From: Leadbetterella lacustris
GTDB lineage: Bacteria; Bacteroidota; Bacteroidia; Cytophagales; Spirosomataceae
NCBI GenBank assembly: GCA_965234335.1
Contig: OZ248436.1
Location: 1 to 64,000 of the forward strand
DNA length: 64,000 nucleotides
Reading direction: 5' to 3'
How positions within the stretch are numbered: the stretch's first letter is position 1; every line of letters starts with the position of its first letter. Below are positions 42,268 through 51,436 of this stretch, piece after piece. A program made the translations under genes and the position numbers. The notes under the pieces are model-generated. The model saw nothing but the letters and a program-made list of their open reading frames with translations. It did no database searches and had not been told where the DNA came from.

Positions 42268-43038
42268 ATGGCAGGAAAAAACACTTATCGGAAACCAAAA
42301 CCAAATCCTACCCCAAAAATAGTAAAAAAGGCGTCTGTTTTTTCTTACATCAAAAAACTCTTATACAAAGCAGTCTTTTATTTTTTGGTAATTTCCATTG
42401 GAAGTGTGGTGGTATTTAAGTTTATACCTATTCCGTTTACATGGACAATGGTGGATCAAAAAATGGAATCCATTATGAATGGCGAGGATTCAGAAATGTA
42501 CTATGCTTGGCGGTCATATAGCAACGTTTCAAGAGAAATGCACTTGGCAGTTGTGGCTGCTGAGGATCAGCTTTTTCCTGACCATTTTGGTTTTGATTTC
42601 AAGCACATGCAGATTGCCTATAAGAATAATTTGAAGGGGAAAAAAGTACGTGGGGCTAGTACCATTAGCCAACAAGTAGCCAAAAATGTATTTCTTTGGC
42701 AAGACAGAAGCTATATCAGAAAGGCTTTGGAAGTGTATTTTACTTTTTTGATAGAAATAATATGGGGTAAGCAACGCATATTGGAGGTGTATGTAAATGT
42801 GGCAGAAATGGGTAAAAACACTTTCGGTGCAGAGGCTGCGGCACAGCGATATTTCGACAAGTCTGCAAAAAATCTTTCGAGAGATCAGGCAGCTCAATTG
42901 GCTGCTATATTACCAAGTCCAAGAAAATGGTCAGTGACTAAACCCGGCCCTTATGTGAGTAGGAGAGTGCCGAAAATCACCCGACAAATGCGAGCTTTGG
43001 GCGGTACGGCTTATATAAAAGACTTGAGGAGTTTCTAA
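42268..43038 (+). CDS. mtgA: Monofunctional biosynthetic peptidoglycan transglycosylase
   Basis: A 256-residue GT51 enzyme, membrane-anchored near the N-terminus (FYFLVISIGSVVVFKFIPI, about 37-55), that polymerises lipid II into glycan strands. Motifs are VVAAEDQLFPDHFGFD (catalytic Glu), KKVRGASTISQQVAKNVFLW, EIIWGKQRILEVYVNVAEMG and AAAAQRYFDKSA-like EAAAQRYFDKSAKNL. No transpeptidase domain follows, so it is the monofunctional form. Confidence 0.95.
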   Translation: MAGKNTYRKPKPNPTPKIVKKASVFSYIKKLLYKAVFYFLVISIGSVVVFKFIPIPFTWTMVDQKMESIMNGEDSEMYYAWRSYSNVSREMHLAVVAAEDQLFPDHFGFDFKHMQIAYKNNLKGKKVRGASTISQQVAKNVFLWQDRSYIRKALEVYFTFLIEIIWGKQRILEVYVNVAEMGKNTFGAEAAAQRYFDKSAKNLSRDQAAQLAAILPSPRKWSVTKPGPYVSRRVPKITRQMRALGGTAYIKDLRSF

Positions 43039-43039
43039 G

Positions 43040-43381
43040 TTATTCAAATATTATTTTATCTGCAAGGTTTTTAGGGGCCCTCTTGCAGTAAGCTGTTTTG
43101 AGCAATTCGAGGACAATTTCAGCTTTTATGTCTTGATATCTTAAATGAGTCCACCCCATTTTGCCCCATTTGTTGGGTACTGGAAATATGGCGTCAGGTT
43201 TTATTTTACAAAACATTTCCTGTTCTTCTGGCGTAAACTTTAGCGTTGCCCTGCTTTCTTTTTCGTTTAAGGTTGCAAATGTCTTCTTTTTTACCCGAAA
43301 TGAAACCTTTTCAAGGTGTGGCCCGATGCTCACTTCCGGCAATGAACATGCTAATGTGGTAAACTCTTTTAAGCTGGACAT
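43040..43381 (-). CDS. MmcQ/YjbR-family protein
   Basis: A 113-residue protein of the MmcQ/YjbR fold: CSLPEVSIGPHLEKVSFRVK near the start, FPVPNKWGKMGWTHLRYQDI in the middle and an alpha-helical end. Members are small, possibly DNA-binding proteins without a settled role. The open frame begins at 43405, but that would place its start inside the hairpin terminator of the upstream gene. ATG 43381 (MSSLKEF) is chosen. Confidence 0.85.
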   Translation of the reverse strand: MSSLKEFTTLACSLPEVSIGPHLEKVSFRVKKKTFATLNEKESRATLKFTPEEQEMFCKIKPDAIFPVPNKWGKMGWTHLRYQDIKAEIVLELLKTAYCKRAPKNLADKIIFE

Positions 43382-43390
43382 ATTTGTATG

Positions 43391-43423
43391 AAAAAAAAAC
43401 TCCAAGTAGTTTTACTTGGAGTT
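43391..43423 (-). terminator. Terminator of the DUF4494 gene
   Basis: AACTCCAAGTA (43399-43409)/ACTTGGAGTT (43414-43423) with a T-run on the minus strand, 10 bases past the stop at 43433. Confidence 0.8.
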
Positions 43424-43432
43424 AGATAATTT

Positions 43433-43939
43433 TTATTCTTCACTAAGGCCTGCCATAACCTCGCTTAGGGGTTTTAAATTGGTAGGTATTGGTTTTTCAT
43501 CGGTTTCTTCGGCAACTTCTTCGTATGGAATAACGTCCAATATTTTGGTGACACTGATATCAGAAATGATGTAATCCTGAACAGAACCCAGTTTTTCTAC
43601 CATCAGTCCGTAAACTTCTTTGATGTCTTGGGCATTGAGCAAAAACACAAATGGTACTTTCTTTTCTTTCTGAGATTTCTCGTCAAAAACAATGTATTGA
43701 GCCCTGGCTTTCCACCAAAGTTCTTGATTGTTTTCTATAAAAAACACTTCGTTAAACTTCATTTTGGTAAGACCAACCAGCTGAAACTCCTGAAGTTCTT
43801 CCGCACAATAGGCGTAGGCCCTTGCCTCGGCATCAGTGTAAGAAACCGCATCGAAAAGATAAACCTGCGTGATGGGTTTTGTGCCGCCTTTTTCGTCTTG
43901 TTGTATAAATTTTATTTTTGCTTGATACCAAGTAGCCAT
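43433..43939 (-). CDS. DUF4494-domain protein
   Basis: A 168-residue cytoplasmic protein matching the Bacteroidota DUF4494 family: WYQAKIKFIQQDEKGG, then VYLFDAVSYTDAEARAYAY, and VPFVFLLNAQDIKEVYG. It is mixed alpha/beta without signal peptide or catalytic motif. Function is not known. It is transcribed alone and ended by a terminator. Confidence 0.85.
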   Translation of the reverse strand: MATWYQAKIKFIQQDEKGGTKPITQVYLFDAVSYTDAEARAYAYCAEELQEFQLVGLTKMKFNEVFFIENNQELWWKARAQYIVFDEKSQKEKKVPFVFLLNAQDIKEVYGLMVEKLGSVQDYIISDISVTKILDVIPYEEVAEETDEKPIPTNLKPLSEVMAGLSEE

Positions 43940-44026
43940 ATTTCTCTTTTTATTTATTATTACCTTATAAAATCGTTAATCTAAAATCGTCAATCCACAA
44001 TCGTTAAACTACAATCTAAAATAAAA

Positions 44027-44932
44027 TTAATTCCTCACTAACTCAGCTGCTCCAAAAACCCCCGCACTGTCGCCAAGTAATGGTTTTAAGAATACTGTTT
44101 CTACTTTTCGGTTATTGAAAATATAGTTTTCTATCTGTTTTACGCCTTCGATGTAAAGCAAGTCAATGTTGCTAACGCCACCACCAAGAACTATCACATC
44201 CGGGTCCAGCACATTGATTATCGAGCTGATGGCTCTGGCAAAAGAAGTCATCAAATGGTCAATGGTAGCTGTGGCGTGAGGGTCGGTGTGATCCAAGTGC
44301 CTTTGGTAAATTTCCTTTAGTCTAAGTTTTTGACCAGAAAGTCCTTCATAGTAACGTTCCAAGGCAGGGCCTGCGAAGACTTTTTCGTTACAACCACTTT
44401 TGCCGCAATAACAAGCTTCTCCATCAACATCCAACACAATATGTCCCCATTCGCCACCGATACCGTGTTTTCCACCTATTACTTTGCCATTGACCACTAC
44501 TCCTCCGCCAACACCGGTTCCCATAATTACCCCAAAAACCACCTCTGCGTTGAGGTCTTTGGCTGCTCCCATGGTGGCTTCGGCCAAAGCAAAACAGTTG
44601 GCGTCGTTGGCCATTTCTATTCTGATTTTGAGCAATTCCTCCAAGTCCTTTTTCATAGGTTCGCCATTCATGCAAACAGTGTTGCAGTTTTTCATGGTCT
44701 GTAAACCTGGGTCTAGCGTACCCGGAGTGCTAAATCCAATGGCTGTCGGAACCACGGCAGTTTCTTCTTTTACGATATTAATCAACAGCCCAATTTGAGA
44801 AATGATATGTTTGTAGCCTTTATCAGCCTCGGTATCAATTCGTTTTCTAATTAAGATTTCGCCTGATTCTGCTTCTATCACTATACACTCGATTTTGGTT
44901 CCTCCCAAGTCAACACCCCAAAGGTATTTCAT
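44027..44932 (-). CDS. ROK-family sugar kinase-like protein
   Basis: A 301-residue ROK protein. The ATP-binding motif is WGVDLGGTKIECIV. The zinc site CxCGxxGC is seen in EACYCGKSGCNEKVFAG, and DPDVIVLGGGVSN lies near the C-terminus. ROK proteins are glucokinase- or NAGK-like enzymes or repressors; no DNA-binding helix is present here, so a kinase is likely. The open frame reaches 44962, but MKYLWGVD at 44932 is the normal N-terminus. A TACCTTTG -7 box lies at 44970-44977. Confidence 0.92.
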   Translation of the reverse strand: MKYLWGVDLGGTKIECIVIEAESGEILIRKRIDTEADKGYKHIISQIGLLINIVKEETAVVPTAIGFSTPGTLDPGLQTMKNCNTVCMNGEPMKKDLEELLKIRIEMANDANCFALAEATMGAAKDLNAEVVFGVIMGTGVGGGVVVNGKVIGGKHGIGGEWGHIVLDVDGEACYCGKSGCNEKVFAGPALERYYEGLSGQKLRLKEIYQRHLDHTDPHATATIDHLMTSFARAISSIINVLDPDVIVLGGGVSNIDLLYIEGVKQIENYIFNNRKVETVFLKPLLGDSAGVFGAAELVRN

Positions 44933-44949
44933 ATTTTTTATTCTTTTTA

Positions 44950-45015
44950 ACCGCAATGACACTAAGTCGCAAAGGTATAAATTTCCTTCTTGCGTTTATA
45001 ACTTAGTGGTTTTGG
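44950..45015. repeat. Dispersed CAAAG/CTTTG-type repeat relative
   Basis: AACCGCAATGACACTAAGTC, then GCAAAGG, and further on CTTGCGTTTATAACTTAGTGG resemble the tandem units at 20281-20520. The first and last parts can pair (CACTAAGT with ACTTAGTG). Confidence 0.4.
44970..44977 (-). promoter_or_regulatory. -7 box for the ROK kinase
   Basis: TACCTTTG on the minus strand, 38 bases before ATG 44932; it lies inside the dispersed repeat relative. Confidence 0.45.
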
Positions 45016-45107
45016 CGAGTGATTTTTTGTTATAAAATTTTAGCTAAATAAGTAGATTTTTGCGAGAATATTCATAGAATTTTGCAGAAAAAATTATTAA
45101 TGTTGGA

Positions 45108-46211
45108 TTATTTGAATAACATTCCAATCTCCTTTCCAATTTCAAAAAGCAATTCCGCGGCATTTTCCTTTGCAAAATCCAATGTCATTTCGGGTGTTTT
45201 TACTTGATATGTTTTTATGATATTTGGTTGGTCATTTAGGTCAGTTTCTACAGAGCCTCCAACCAAAATCACTTTTTTGGTTTGGGCGGCTTCCAAAAGT
45301 TTCGAGATTAATTTTCCATTCCAAGTTTGGGCATCAATGCGGCCTTCGCCTGAAATTATGACGTCTGATTGTCCTATTTTGGTAGACAAATCACATATTT
45401 TAAAGATTTCCTCTGCCGCTGAAACTACTTTTGCTCCTAAAAAGGCATAAGCTCCGCCCGCCAATCCACCAGCAGCTCCGCTTCCTGCAAGGGTTTGTAA
45501 ATCAATGTTTTTGGTTTTCTTTAGAATAGAATTTAGGTTTTGGAGTCCTTTGTCCAGATAGTCTATTTGTTCTGGATTCGCACCTTTTTGCTTGGCATAA
45601 ATGTGTGCGGCACCATTTTCTCCATAAAAAGGATTGGTGACATCCGTGGCCACAATAAATTCTATTTTTGAAAGGTCAAAAGTGGGTTGATAATCAAACT
45701 CGTGAATTAAATTCAGGTTTTCTCCCGTAGGATTTAATGTGTTTCCATTTTTATCAAAAAAAACATATCCTAGTGCGGCTGCCGCACCTATGCCCCCGTC
45801 GTTGGTAGCCGAACCACCCACGAAAAGTATAATTTTTTGGGCTTTATTTTTTAGTGCATGAGCTATCAGTTCTCCTGTGCCCAAGGTGCTGGTTTTTAAC
45901 GGATTTCGCTCTTTTTCGGTCACAAGTTCCAGTCCCGATATTTGTGCCATTTCCACAAAAGCCGTCTTGGTTTTTTCGTCCCAAAGATATTTGCTTTCTA
46001 TTTTTCTGAAAAGCGGATCGGATGCCATGCATTTTACATACGCCAAATTTCCTTTTATGGCATCCAAAGTGCCTTCTCCGCCATCGGCCAAGGGCAAAAG
46101 TGTTATTTCAGCCGCTTTGAACCTGCTTTTTATCCCTTTAGCTAAACTCTCAGCCACTTTAGCGGCTGAAAGTGAGTCTTTGAAAGAATCTGGGGCAATC
46201 AGTATACGCAT
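45108..46211 (-). CDS. Glycerate kinase
   Basis: A 367-residue GlxK/GarK-type glycerate kinase that phosphorylates D-glycerate. ILIAPDSFKDSLSAAKVAES opens the N-terminus, LPLADGGEGTLDA follows, and LFVGGSATNDGGIGAAAALG and AGSGAAGGLAGGAYAFLGA are the glycine-rich ATP and substrate loops. DVIISGEGRIDAQTWNGK is the C-terminal signature. Its start overlaps the stop of the LytTR regulator by one base. It is part of a minus-strand run with the LytS/LytTR pair. Confidence 0.94.
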   Translation of the reverse strand: MRILIAPDSFKDSLSAAKVAESLAKGIKSRFKAAEITLLPLADGGEGTLDAIKGNLAYVKCMASDPLFRKIESKYLWDEKTKTAFVEMAQISGLELVTEKERNPLKTSTLGTGELIAHALKNKAQKIILFVGGSATNDGGIGAAAALGYVFFDKNGNTLNPTGENLNLIHEFDYQPTFDLSKIEFIVATDVTNPFYGENGAAHIYAKQKGANPEQIDYLDKGLQNLNSILKKTKNIDLQTLAGSGAAGGLAGGAYAFLGAKVVSAAEEIFKICDLSTKIGQSDVIISGEGRIDAQTWNGKLISKLLEAAQTKKVILVGGSVETDLNDQPNIIKTYQVKTPEMTLDFAKENAAELLFEIGKEIGMLFK

Positions 46212-46957
46212 TATAAGCTCATTAAATCTTTGAATTTGATAGCCTGACGGCGAGATATTTCGATTTTTTCTAAGGGTGTGCTTTTCTCACCGCCTTTTAG
46301 TGTTACCAACAATCCACCAGAGAACCAAGGCTCGATTTTCTCCACCCACTGAAGGTTGATGATGTGCTTGCGGTTGGCTCTGAAGAAACTCTTTGGGTCT
46401 AATCTTTCCTCCAGACTATTCAATGACTTCAAAATCATTGGTTTTTGGTCTTCAAAATGCAGCCTTACATAATTACCCATGGATTCAAAAAGCCTTACTT
46501 TTCCGAGTTTTACAAACCAGCATTTTTCGCCATCTTTTACAAACACCTGATCGTTTTCGGTCAAATATTGCACGTTTGGGTCTGCTGAGCGTTTTTCAGA
46601 TCGTTTGATTTCTGCTTCCACTTTCGTGATAGCCTCTGCCAAACGGCTGCTGTCAATGGGCTTCATGAGGTAGTCGAGGGCGTTATATTCAAAGGCCTTT
46701 AAAGCATATTCGTCATAGGCTGTAGTGAAGATAACTTCCGGTACTCTGTCTTCTATGATTTCCAGGAGCTCAAATCCATTCTTTCCGGGCATCTGAATAT
46801 CCAGAAAAAGCAAGTCGGGCTGATGTTCGTCTATGAGTTCTATGGCTTCTTCGGCATTGGCAGCCTCGGCCACAACATGTATTTTTGGGAATTCTTCTAA
46901 TAGCCTTTTGAGTTCGTTTCTCGCAAGTCTTTCATCGTCTATAATGATGGTTTTCAT
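46211..46957 (-). CDS. LytTR-family response regulator
   Basis: A 248-residue regulator. The receiver domain at 1-120 has the phospho-Asp in LFLDIQMPGKNGFELL (about 53) and the switch Thr/Lys pattern FTTAYDEYALKAFEYNALD, then YLMKPID. A LytTR DNA-binding domain at 140-245 has VRLFESMGNYVRLHFED and RANRKHIINLQWVEKIEP. It probably controls transcription in response to the histidine kinase encoded immediately upstream (the genes overlap by 4 bases). Confidence 0.95.
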   Translation of the reverse strand: MKTIIIDDERLARNELKRLLEEFPKIHVVAEAANAEEAIELIDEHQPDLLFLDIQMPGKNGFELLEIIEDRVPEVIFTTAYDEYALKAFEYNALDYLMKPIDSSRLAEAITKVEAEIKRSEKRSADPNVQYLTENDQVFVKDGEKCWFVKLGKVRLFESMGNYVRLHFEDQKPMILKSLNSLEERLDPKSFFRANRKHIINLQWVEKIEPWFSGGLLVTLKGGEKSTPLEKIEISRRQAIKFKDLMSL

Positions 46958-48003
46958 ATACTTAAAGGTATTTTTATGACAGCCGTAACTGTCTGGTGAT
47001 CTTCTTGATATATCTCAAAAGAGGCATTTTTTCCGTATAAAAGTTGGAGTCTTTTCTGGGTGTTTTTAAGTCCAAAACCACCATCATCGTTTAGGTTTTC
47101 GGTGTTTTTAAGTACGCCTGTGTTCCTGATTTTGATTACTAAATTATTAACAACTTTACTGGTATTTATCTCCACATAGCCCCATCTAGCTGCTTTTTGT
47201 ACACCGTGTTTTATGGCGTTTTCTACCAAGGTTTGGAGCATCATAGGCGGCACTTGAATGTTGAGCGTATCCACGTTCACGTCCCACATGATTTGTAAAC
47301 GTTCTTCATACCTCACTTTTTCAAGTTCGAGATAATCTTCTATGGTTTTTAATTCCTCCTTGAGCGAAATAGTGGTTTTTCTGTCGGCTACCAAAGCACT
47401 TCTTAAAATATTGGACAACTGTGTTATGCCTTTCTGCGACTTGGTGGGGTCTTCTAACACCAAAGCCCTGATGCTATTTAAGGCATTAAACATAAAATGT
47501 GGGTTGATTTGGGCTCTAAGAATTTTGGCCTCTGTGGCCTCTACGGAGGTTTGGAGTTTAATTCGCTCAATGGCATCAATACGGCGTTCGTTGGTGTAGG
47601 CGTAAAAAATATATACCAAAACCCAGATCAAAATTGGTTTACTGAGACTGCTGAAATATATAATATCTCTGAGTAACCAATTGGATTTTGAGGTATCTAT
47701 TATGTCTTCATCCAGACTCACATTTACGGCATAAAACAAGAATGTAATGATGAATATGGCAACAAAACTTCTTATCAACAGCTGAGGAATGGAAAGTTTT
47801 ATCCAATTATACTTTTTAAAAACAACTCTAAATAAATGCGTTAAAGATATACCAACTAAAATATAGATTATTGAATTAAAAATTAAGCTCTCAAGTTCTT
47901 CAAAGTTGAAATTCCACAGCAAGAAATAGCTGATGAATTCGGAAATGGCGTAAAGTGTCCATCCCGAAATTTGAAAAAGCCAATACGACTGCTTAAAATT
48001 CAT
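46954..48003 (-). CDS. LytS/YehU-type sensor histidine kinase
   Basis: A 349-residue kinase with four hydrophobic segments in the first 150 residues and a His_kinase dimerisation motif QINPHFMFNALNSIRALV (phospho-His about 168). The ATPase half has the N box LQTLVENAIKHGV and the G box GGFGLKNTQKRLQLLYG. It lacks a periplasmic sensor domain, so it likely senses membrane state or an intramembrane ligand. It pairs with the LytTR regulator with overlapping genes. A TAGTTTTG box at 48020-48027 may be its promoter. Confidence 0.94.
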   Translation of the reverse strand: MNFKQSYWLFQISGWTLYAISEFISYFLLWNFNFEELESLIFNSIIYILVGISLTHLFRVVFKKYNWIKLSIPQLLIRSFVAIFIITFLFYAVNVSLDEDIIDTSKSNWLLRDIIYFSSLSKPILIWVLVYIFYAYTNERRIDAIERIKLQTSVEATEAKILRAQINPHFMFNALNSIRALVLEDPTKSQKGITQLSNILRSALVADRKTTISLKEELKTIEDYLELEKVRYEERLQIMWDVNVDTLNIQVPPMMLQTLVENAIKHGVQKAARWGYVEINTSKVVNNLVIKIRNTGVLKNTENLNDDGGFGLKNTQKRLQLLYGKNASFEIYQEDHQTVTAVIKIPLSI

Positions 48004-48123
48004 TCATCAAAAAATTTATCAAAACTACAAATAATGCGTATTTATATCCAATCTTCTTGATTGTCGGGGATATTTATTGGCGAAAGGTGGATTTATGGTT
48101 TATTGTATTTTGAAATAAAACAC

Positions 48124-48747
48124 CTAGACTTCCAAATGGCTCACATCGTTTCTTGAAAGTATCTCAAATTCATCTTTGGTGTAGCAATATGCTAGTTTGT
48201 ATAAACAGGTGTTTTGATGAGGAAATGTGTCCATTTCTTTTAGGTGAAGGTTAGAAATTTCAGCCAATAAAACCCGCATTGCTCGCCCATGCATAGCTAT
48301 TAGTATAAGTTTTTCATCAGAGTTTTCTATAATTTTTTTTAATCCAAGGCTCAGTCTATCAGCTACTTCTACTGGACTTTCGCCTCCAGTGGGTCTTTGG
48401 TTCACATCGCCTTCTGCCCAGCTTTTTGTGAGATTGGCGTAGTAAACGTTGTCTTCTGTGTTTGGTTCTTTTCCTTCCTTTTCGCCCCAGCTGATTTCAT
48501 TAAGTTCGGGTAATATTTCGTGCGGAATTCCTTTTGCGATGAATTTTTCTACCGTTTGATGCGTACGAACCAAAGCCGAAGTGTACACTTTTTGAAAGGC
48601 AACATCACCATATTTTCTATGAAAAGCCTCTGCTTGGTTTCTACCGGTTTCGTTGAGGTCGGCGTCTATTCCGCTTCCTTGCACTATGCCTTTTTTGTTA
48701 TATTCTGTTTCTCCGTGTCTGATCAAATAGATTTCTTTTTTTGACAT
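48124..48747 (-). CDS. Histidine phosphatase family protein
   Basis: A 207-residue phosphoglycerate-mutase-like enzyme with the catalytic RHGETEYN motif at residues 9-16, a second His in LILIAMHGRAMRVLL and Glu in NEISWGEKEGKEP. The open frame reaches 48933, but a -7 box at 48781-48788 and the normal family N-terminus (MSKKEIYLIRHG) support ATG 48747. The substrate (phosphosugar, nucleotide or protein) is unknown. Confidence 0.9.
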   Translation of the reverse strand: MSKKEIYLIRHGETEYNKKGIVQGSGIDADLNETGRNQAEAFHRKYGDVAFQKVYTSALVRTHQTVEKFIAKGIPHEILPELNEISWGEKEGKEPNTEDNVYYANLTKSWAEGDVNQRPTGGESPVEVADRLSLGLKKIIENSDEKLILIAMHGRAMRVLLAEISNLHLKEMDTFPHQNTCLYKLAYCYTKDEFEILSRNDVSHLEV

Positions 48748-48771
48748 AAGTATATTTCCCCTCTTTTTAGA

Positions 48772-48779
48772 TATTTTTG
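48772..48779 (+). promoter_or_regulatory. -7 box for the thioesterase gene
   Basis: TATTTTTG, 20 bases before ATG 48800; back-to-back with the box at 48781-48788 of the opposite gene. Confidence 0.55.
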
Positions 48780-48780
48780 A

Positions 48781-48788
48781 CAAATTTA
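48781..48788 (-). promoter_or_regulatory. -7 box for the histidine phosphatase gene
   Basis: TAAATTTG on the minus strand, 33 bases before ATG 48747; decides that start. Confidence 0.55.
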
Positions 48789-48799
48789 CGTAGAATACC

Positions 48800-49216
48800 A
48801 TGTTTAATAAAAATTTTGATTTAGAATCCCTCAATGCTTTCGGCAAAAACACACTTCCGGGGCATATTGGAATTGAATTCACAGAGCTTGGCAATGATTT
48901 TTTAATTGCCCGGATGCCAGTTGATAGCCGCACACATCAGCCTTTCGGCATTTTGCATGGCGGGGCTTCGGTTGTTCTGGCCGAAACGCTCGGTAGTGTG
49001 GCCTCTATGCTGTGTTTGGAAAATCCCGAAAAACAAAAGGCCGTAGGTCTTGAAATAAATGCTAATCACTTGCGTGGAGTGAAGTCGGGCTGGGTTTATG
49101 GCAAAGTTACGGCCATTCACCTAGGTTCCAAAACACATGTTTGGGATATAAAAATCACGAATGAAGAACAAAAAATGGTTTGTATATGTAGGTTAACTAC
49201 TATGATTATCTCTTAA
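48800..49216 (+). CDS. PaaI-family hot-dog thioesterase
   Basis: A 138-residue hot-dog-fold acyl-CoA thioesterase. HQPFGILHGGASVVLAETLG (about 45-64) contains the family HGG motif and the following catalytic acid (Glu). The beta-strand core includes VGLEINANHLRGVKSGWVYG. Family members hydrolyse aryl- or acyl-CoA, for example menaquinone-pathway DHNA-CoA thioesterases. The substrate is not decided by sequence. It is divergent from the histidine phosphatase gene with back-to-back promoters. Confidence 0.92.
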   Translation: MFNKNFDLESLNAFGKNTLPGHIGIEFTELGNDFLIARMPVDSRTHQPFGILHGGASVVLAETLGSVASMLCLENPEKQKAVGLEINANHLRGVKSGWVYGKVTAIHLGSKTHVWDIKITNEEQKMVCICRLTTMIIS

Positions 49217-49337
49217 ACTTAAACTCGGACTCAATTTTTTGCATAAAGGAAAGTAGTGCATAAAAGATAACTCCGTGGATTTCACTTGAGTTTTGGATTA
49301 ATTCGAAAATAAATTCTACTTTTTAGCGATTCTAGGC

Positions 49338-49345
49338 TATTTTTG
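49338..49345 (+). promoter_or_regulatory. -7 box for the patatin gene
   Basis: TATTTTTG, 19 bases before ATG 49365. Confidence 0.5.
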
Positions 49346-49364
49346 GAGAATATAAATTTCTTAT

Positions 49365-50276
49365 ATGAAAGCATTGGTATTGGGAGGAGGGTCTTTGAAA
49401 GGAGCTTGGCAAGTAGGTGCCATACAAGCGGTTTTAGAAACTGGATTCAAGCCTGACATGATTTACGGTATTTCGGCTGGAGCTCTTAATGCCGCCTTTA
49501 TGGTCAACGAAGCGGGACACCAACACAAAGCCAATGGTACAATTAACTGGGACTTAGTAAACAAGAAATTGCTTCAGTTTTGGATCGAAAACATCACCAA
49601 ACCTTCCGACATTGGTATTTTAAAGTCGAAATGGACGCTCGGTATAGAAACCCTGATGAGTCGTTTTGATGGCCTCTTGGATACCAATCCTCTTCATGAA
49701 AAGCTTAAGAAGTATATTGATTTGACTACACTCAGACGAAGCCCGGTGGCTATTAAAGTAGGTGCGGTAAACGTTCATACGGGCGAAATGCATTATGCAG
49801 ATCCGCTTGAGCAACATTTTCTGGATTTTCTAAGAGCCAGCAGTTCCTTGCCTATTATTATGCCGGGTATTCAGATTGGTAATGACAACAAAGAGGTTTA
49901 CTTAGACGGAGGTATAAGAGAGGTAGTTCCCCTAAAAAAGGCGATTGAAGACGGTGCCACAGAGATTTATGCCATAGCCACACACCCGAAAAAACGTGAA
50001 ATGGAACCCATCAATTACCGTAGCTTACTGACTTTGATTGAACGAATCAAGGATATCTCGGTAAATCAGCTTGAAAATAATGACTTGGAATGGGCCGAAA
50101 ACTATAACCACAACTTAGTTTCGGTAGCGGGTTTTAGCTTAAATAAAAAAATAAAGCTTACGGTCATCAGGCCTGATGTTTCTATAAATATTAAACTAAC
50201 CGATTTCGATATGGATGTTATAAAAGAAATCATAAAAAAAGGTTATGAGAAGGCATATACGGTGGTGAATACCTAA
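49365..50276 (+). CDS. Patatin-like phospholipase
   Basis: A 303-residue lipid acyl hydrolase with the oxyanion loop LGGGSLKGAWQVG (about 6-18), nucleophile Ser in YGISAGALNAAF (about 38-49) and catalytic Asp in DGGIREVVPL (about 181-190). No signal peptide; probably cytoplasmic or peripheral membrane. It converges on, and overlaps by 4 bases, the MFS gene. Confidence 0.93.
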   Translation: MKALVLGGGSLKGAWQVGAIQAVLETGFKPDMIYGISAGALNAAFMVNEAGHQHKANGTINWDLVNKKLLQFWIENITKPSDIGILKSKWTLGIETLMSRFDGLLDTNPLHEKLKKYIDLTTLRRSPVAIKVGAVNVHTGEMHYADPLEQHFLDFLRASSSLPIIMPGIQIGNDNKEVYLDGGIREVVPLKKAIEDGATEIYAIATHPKKREMEPINYRSLLTLIERIKDISVNQLENNDLEWAENYNHNLVSVAGFSLNKKIKLTVIRPDVSINIKLTDFDMDVIKEIIKKGYEKAYTVVNT

Positions 50277-51436
50277 AAAAGCTTAACCCTTTTGCTTTGA
50301 ATCACCCAAATCAATCCCAACGAAGCAATAAAAGCAAAGGCAATAGACAATGTAGTAGCTTTTGAAATAAAACCAATCAAAACAGGCCCAAATAGAAATC
50401 CACCCATCGCAAAGGTGTTCATGATGGCCAATCCAGAGCCTTTTGCCATATTGGGTACTCGGGCAGCACTGGCGTAAAGTATGGGAGCTCCACAAGAAAC
50501 ACCCGCTCCAACCATTGCAAATCCTACAATTGCCGAAAAAGTGTAGGGGAAGATAATCACAACTAAAATACCCACAATACTTAATATTCCACCATAAAAA
50601 AGAATTCTATTTGCTCCGAATCTCGGTATTATTTTGTCGCCAATAAGCCTTCCCAAAGCCATAAAAAGTGAGTAACCGGCCATTCCCCAACCTTCGAAGT
50701 AAGTGGAGGTTTTTACCACATCTCTCATAAATACTGCTGACCAATCGGCCATAGTTCCTTCAGTGATATTGACACACAAACCAATGATTATCATCAATAA
50801 AAAACTGCCCCTAGGAAATGAGAATTTTGATTTTGGGTTGTTTTCCTCGTGGGTTTCGTCTTTAATCAAGAAAATATTTTTCTGGGCCAATAGCAATACT
50901 AAGAACAACAATGCTCCAATTATGCTCATGTAAATACCTGGTAACAAGCCCATACCGCCAAAAAAGCTTGAACAGATAGACCCAAACATGAGTCCTAGGC
51001 TGAACATGCCGTGGCAGGTGCTCATAATTTTAATTTCAAAATGATGCTCAATGGCTCCAACGCAAGTGTTCATTGCCACATTGGTGATAGATATTCCGCA
51101 GCCACAAAGTATTAAGAAAAACGACTGAAAATAAACCGATGGGGCATTTAGTAAAATGCTGAATGCCAGCAACATAAATCCAATGCCACAAACCGAGGTT
51201 TTTTGCATGCCAAATTTTCTGACTAAAGTGGCCGCAACGGGATTCATTGCTAAAGCTCCAATTGGAAGGCTGAGTAAAAGTAGTCCGAGTTGGGCATCGT
51301 CTAGGTCAAACTTGGTTTTTACGAAGGGTATAAAAGTAGCCCAATTGCCAAAAAGAAGGCCGACAGAAATAAATATAAGACCTATAGAAAAACTCTGCTT
51401 GTTGCCAAAGAAATCTTTGGAGATATGAGAAAACAT
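50273..51436 (-). CDS. MFS transporter
   Basis: A 387-residue integral membrane protein with about 12 transmembrane helices and the MFS layout of two six-helix halves. SIGLIFISVGLLFGNWATFI and MNPVAATLVRKFG near the start resemble the loop 2-3 signature. Similar Bacteroidota proteins are sugar- or fucose-permease-like. The substrate is unknown. Confidence 0.88.
   Translation of the reverse strand: MFSHISKDFFGNKQSFSIGLIFISVGLLFGNWATFIPFVKTKFDLDDAQLGLLLLSLPIGALAMNPVAATLVRKFGMQKTSVCGIGFMLLAFSILLNAPSVYFQSFFLILCGCGISITNVAMNTCVGAIEHHFEIKIMSTCHGMFSLGLMFGSICSSFFGGMGLLPGIYMSIIGALLFLVLLLAQKNIFLIKDETHEENNPKSKFSFPRGSFLLMIIIGLCVNITEGTMADWSAVFMRDVVKTSTYFEGWGMAGYSLFMALGRLIGDKIIPRFGANRILFYGGILSIVGILVVIIFPYTFSAIVGFAMVGAGVSCGAPILYASAARVPNMAKGSGLAIMNTFAMGGFLFGPVLIGFISKATTLSIAFAFIASLGLIWVIQSKRVKLF

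Noticed and set aside
44933..44962. Longer start of the ROK kinase
   Set aside because: The extra ten residues are not family-like and lie in the short leader between the -7 box and ATG 44932.
48748..48933. 62-residue N-terminal extension of the histidine phosphatase
   Set aside because: It would cross the divergent promoter pair and overlap the thioesterase gene; the family N-terminus begins at 48747.
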